DNA of 8,541 bases, taken from Chlamydiota bacterium. Lineage in GTDB: Bacteria > Chlamydiota > Chlamydiia > Chlamydiales > VGMA01. Position numbers and translations under genes: made by a program. The stretch lies in assembly GCA_016866575.1 (NCBI GenBank), contig VGMA01000066.1, forward strand, positions 1 through 8,541, read 5' to 3'. Shown here one piece after another: positions 7,024 to 8,541 of the stretch (position 1 is its first letter; each line of letters starts with the position of its first letter). The notes below the pieces were generated by a model. That model saw only the letters and a program-made list of their open reading frames with translations, ran no database searches and had not been told where the DNA came from.

Positions 7024-7906
7024 TAAACAAGTAAAGCAGATTTTAGACCGCTTTGTTAAAGAAGGCGTTCCCCCGGTCCTTCTTTTTGAAGGCCCCTCAG
7101 GGGTAGGTAAACGTCTTTTTGCAAAACAAATGATTTGTGATTTGTTTCAAGGCGATGAACGAGTGAATAAGGACACTCATCCCGATGTCGTGTATGTCGA
7201 TCATCAAGTAGATAAAATGCGTCAGCTTCTTTACGATGTAGAAACTTATCCTTTCGAAGCCCCATATCGATTTTATTTTATTGATGGAATTGATGAAATG
7301 CTACCGGTTCATATGAACGCCTTACTTAAGACCTTTGAAGAAGCGCCACTTTTTAATCGCTTTATCTTATTTGCAACCCATATTGACCGCGTTTTACCCA
7401 CAATACTGTCTAGGGCAGTACCCATCCATTTTGCTTCCATCTCAAACGAAGAAATGCAAAGCTATTTTTCAGATTTATCCCCAGAGGTTTCAGCTAAAAT
7501 AGCAGCTTTATCAGGCGGATCCATCGGAAAAGCTAAAGCTTTAATCAGTGAAGGATTTCTTGAGTATTATCCTATAGTCCTCGAAGCTCTCAAGTACCAT
7601 TTTATGCAAGATTACATCCAATTTTATAAAACATTGGATGAGATCAATAACATGAAGGAAACAACTACCACAAAAGAGCTCTTTAATGTGGTCTATTATT
7701 GGCTGCTCGATTTATACGCTTTAGAGCAAGAACTCAACCGCCCTTTGTTTTTCCCTGAGGAAAAAGAAAATTTGATCCGTTGCAAACATCTTTTACAAAA
7801 ACCTTTACCTCACATGCTTTCTACCTTGCAAAAAGCCAAAGAGGGGATGCTGCGGCACATTCGCTTTAGCAAATGCTTAGAGTATGTGCTTATAAATATT
7901 TCCTAA
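7007..7906 (+). CDS. holB: DNA polymerase III clamp-loader subunit delta prime (AAA+ fold)
   Basis: Delta prime is the stator subunit of the clamp loader that places the beta sliding clamp on primed DNA. The 299-residue protein begins with the family pattern I-G-N-K-Q-V. It shows a P-loop-like GPSGVGKR (29-36), HPD (58-60), a Walker B-like FIDGIDEM (91-98), NALLKTFEEAP (104-114) and LPTILSRA (130-137), whose SR-x element supplies the arginine finger in this family. Three departures suggest it does not hydrolyse ATP, as is known for E. coli delta prime: Arg36 replaces the Ser/Thr after the P-loop Lys, Gly94 sits where DnaX-type proteins have Glu, and the four zinc-binding cysteines normally found before HPD are absent. 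The SRC cysteine is Ala. Residues after about 180 match only as a helical collar region. The start lies inside tmk with only a weak ribosome site, so expression probably depends on coupling. A second DnaX-like protein is the alternative, but the protein is too short and lacks the DnaX features. Confidence 0.85.
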   Translation: MHVIGNKQVKQILDRFVKEGVPPVLLFEGPSGVGKRLFAKQMICDLFQGDERVNKDTHPDVVYVDHQVDKMRQLLYDVETYPFEAPYRFYFIDGIDEMLPVHMNALLKTFEEAPLFNRFILFATHIDRVLPTILSRAVPIHFASISNEEMQSYFSDLSPEVSAKIAALSGGSIGKAKALISEGFLEYYPIVLEALKYHFMQDYIQFYKTLDEINNMKETTTTKELFNVVYYWLLDLYALEQELNRPLFFPEEKENLIRCKHLLQKPLPHMLSTLQKAKEGMLRHIRFSKCLEYVLINIS

Positions 7907-7930
7907 CTTATTTAACCACAGATTTATAGC
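7855..7930. terminator. Weak inverted repeats at the convergent holB/exonuclease junction, possible terminator
   Basis: Two overlapping inverted repeats span the junction. GCACAT (7855-7860) pairs with ATGTGC (7884-7889) around a 23-base loop and is followed on the plus strand by an AT-rich run. GCTTATAAAT (7888-7897) pairs with ATTTATAGC (7922-7930), with one bulged base, around a loop that holds both stop codons. Neither has a strong GC stem followed by a clean T run, so a bidirectional terminator is only a possibility. No better candidate is visible for either gene. Confidence 0.2.
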
Positions 7931-8468
7931 ATTCGATAAGATGAAGAACACCGTTGATAGCTCGATGAGGTTTTGATTCTTTAGCAATATGGTATTTATC
8001 GGCAATTTGATCTTTTGAAAGATGGATCTCATCAATAGGAATTTTTTGCAGCATTGATTTAGCAAAATGCATAGAGGCTAAATCTAGCCAGTGATAGGGG
8101 AATTGATGCTTTTCTTGATAATCTACCGGAATCAATTTTGAAAAAAAGAGTCTGTCAAAAGAGGGGTTTTGGCAAATGAAGACAGATTTTCCTTTAGTTA
8201 GCTTATGTTTGTGGAATATTTTTTTTATATCTTTTACTACAATTTCTTTTGATGAGCCGCTCAGCATCATTTCTTTGGATATGCCATTAAAAGATAGACT
8301 GTACAGATTGCTTAAAGCCCACTCATCTTCTGTGACTTGAAGTATTCTTTCAAAGCTTTCAAGTACCGTATTGGTGCGTAAATCCATGATAACGAAAGCT
8401 ATTTCAAGGATATTATGGATAGAAAAGTCTAATCCGTTGGTTTCTGTATCTAAAAATATTCCTAACAT
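7908..8468 (-). CDS. DEDDh-type 3'-5' exonuclease-like protein (DnaQ/RNase T superfamily)
   Basis: The fold family removes nucleotides from DNA or RNA 3' ends with two metal ions held by three Asp and one Glu, plus a His. Numbering is from ATG 8468 (186 residues). Exo I is clear: IFLDTETNGLD (4-14), with D7 and E9. Exo II is NPSFDRLFF (101-109), with D105. Exo III begins at H168 in HRAINGV, but the final Asp, expected five residues after the His, is Gly173. Only three of the four acids are therefore visible, and activity is in doubt. No polymerase, BRCT or UvrC-like domain is attached, so it is a stand-alone protein; whether it acts on DNA or RNA is unknown. Start: TTG 8507 would add 13 residues, but ATG 8468 places the DTET motif at the usual distance from the N terminus. 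Neither has a good ribosome site. A weak TTATAG (8482-8477) just upstream would give a nearly leaderless mRNA. The gene is convergent with holB, one base apart. Confidence 0.75.
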   Translation of the reverse strand: MLGIFLDTETNGLDFSIHNILEIAFVIMDLRTNTVLESFERILQVTEDEWALSNLYSLSFNGISKEMMLSGSSKEIVVKDIKKIFHKHKLTKGKSVFICQNPSFDRLFFSKLIPVDYQEKHQFPYHWLDLASMHFAKSMLQKIPIDEIHLSKDQIADKYHIAKESKPHRAINGVLHLIECYKSVVK

Positions 8469-8524
8469 GTGTAAAACTATAACATTAAAAAACTTTTCTT
8501 TCTCCAAGAAAACTCGATCTCTGC

Positions 8525-8530
8525 TATACT
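8525..8530 (+). promoter_or_regulatory. Possible -10 element for a plus-strand gene beyond the right edge
   Basis: TATACT, a 5 of 6 match to TATAAT, lies 11 bases from the window end, in the non-coding stretch upstream of the exonuclease gene. No convincing -35 hexamer is seen 16-19 bases upstream. An ATG at 8538-8540 follows within 7 bases; too little sequence remains to say whether it starts a gene. Confidence 0.25.
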
Positions 8531-8541
8531 TGCCGCTATGT

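Noticed and set aside
7877..8065. A 62-codon minus-strand frame overlapping both holB and the exonuclease gene.
   Set aside because: It lies in another frame of the exonuclease gene, has no motif or ribosome site, and crosses two real genes.
8469..8507. TTG 8507 as the start of the exonuclease gene.
   Set aside because: It adds 13 residues of no visible conservation before the family's usual N terminus and has no upstream ribosome site. It was not excluded, only judged less likely.
1..8541. Mobile elements, CRISPR arrays, tRNA or rRNA genes, and a hidden new system.
   Set aside because: No long direct or inverted repeats, transposase motifs, spaced repeat units or tRNA-like cloverleaf were seen by eye, and nearly every base is accounted for by conserved housekeeping genes.

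Overview
The window is an ordinary, almost fully coding stretch of DNA replication and housekeeping genes from a bacterium that is most likely a member of the Chlamydiota, probably an environmental (non-Chlamydiaceae) lineage. Three observations point there. The gene order dciA-gyrB-gyrA-tmk-holB matches the order I recall for the corresponding block in Chlamydia. GyrA has the HPHGE-T-VIYP form of the quinolone-region loop, which I associate with Chlamydiae and their PVC relatives, instead of the HPHGDSAVYD of proteobacteria. GyrB carries the long insertion after the TOPRIM domain that is known from Gram-negative enzymes. Species cannot be decided from the sequence alone.

Layout. Positions 1-1125 (minus strand) hold the first 375 codons of the ribosome-associated GTPase TypA/BipA, cut off by the left edge. 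A 43-bp gap (1126-1168) separates it from a divergent five-gene cluster on the plus strand: dciA (replicative helicase loader, DUF721), gyrB, gyrA, tmk (dTMP kinase) and holB (clamp-loader delta prime). These five genes overlap or nearly touch (4-bp overlap, 10-bp gap, 4-bp overlap, 17-bp overlap), so they read as one translationally coupled operon. The only promoter I can see for it lies in the 43-bp gap. holB ends one base away from the end of a convergent minus-strand gene, a small DEDDh-type 3'-5' exonuclease-like protein. The last 70 bases hold the 5' end of that gene and a possible plus-strand promoter for whatever lies beyond the edge.

How the genes fit together. The operon joins helicase loading (DciA), removal of positive supercoils ahead of the fork (gyrase), supply of dTDP for dTTP synthesis (Tmk) and clamp loading (HolB). 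This looks like a replication-supply operon under one switch. TypA, read from the same gap in the other direction, acts in translation and ribosome assembly under stress.

I see no undescribed system, mobile element, CRISPR array or RNA gene. The points most worth a second look are: a perfect, palindromic -10 element that probably serves both directions and makes dciA a leaderless message; an exonuclease-like protein that seems to lack its last catalytic aspartate; a delta-prime subunit with no zinc module and an altered P-loop; and the GyrA quinolone-region residues. No gene-free stretch exceeds 43 bases.
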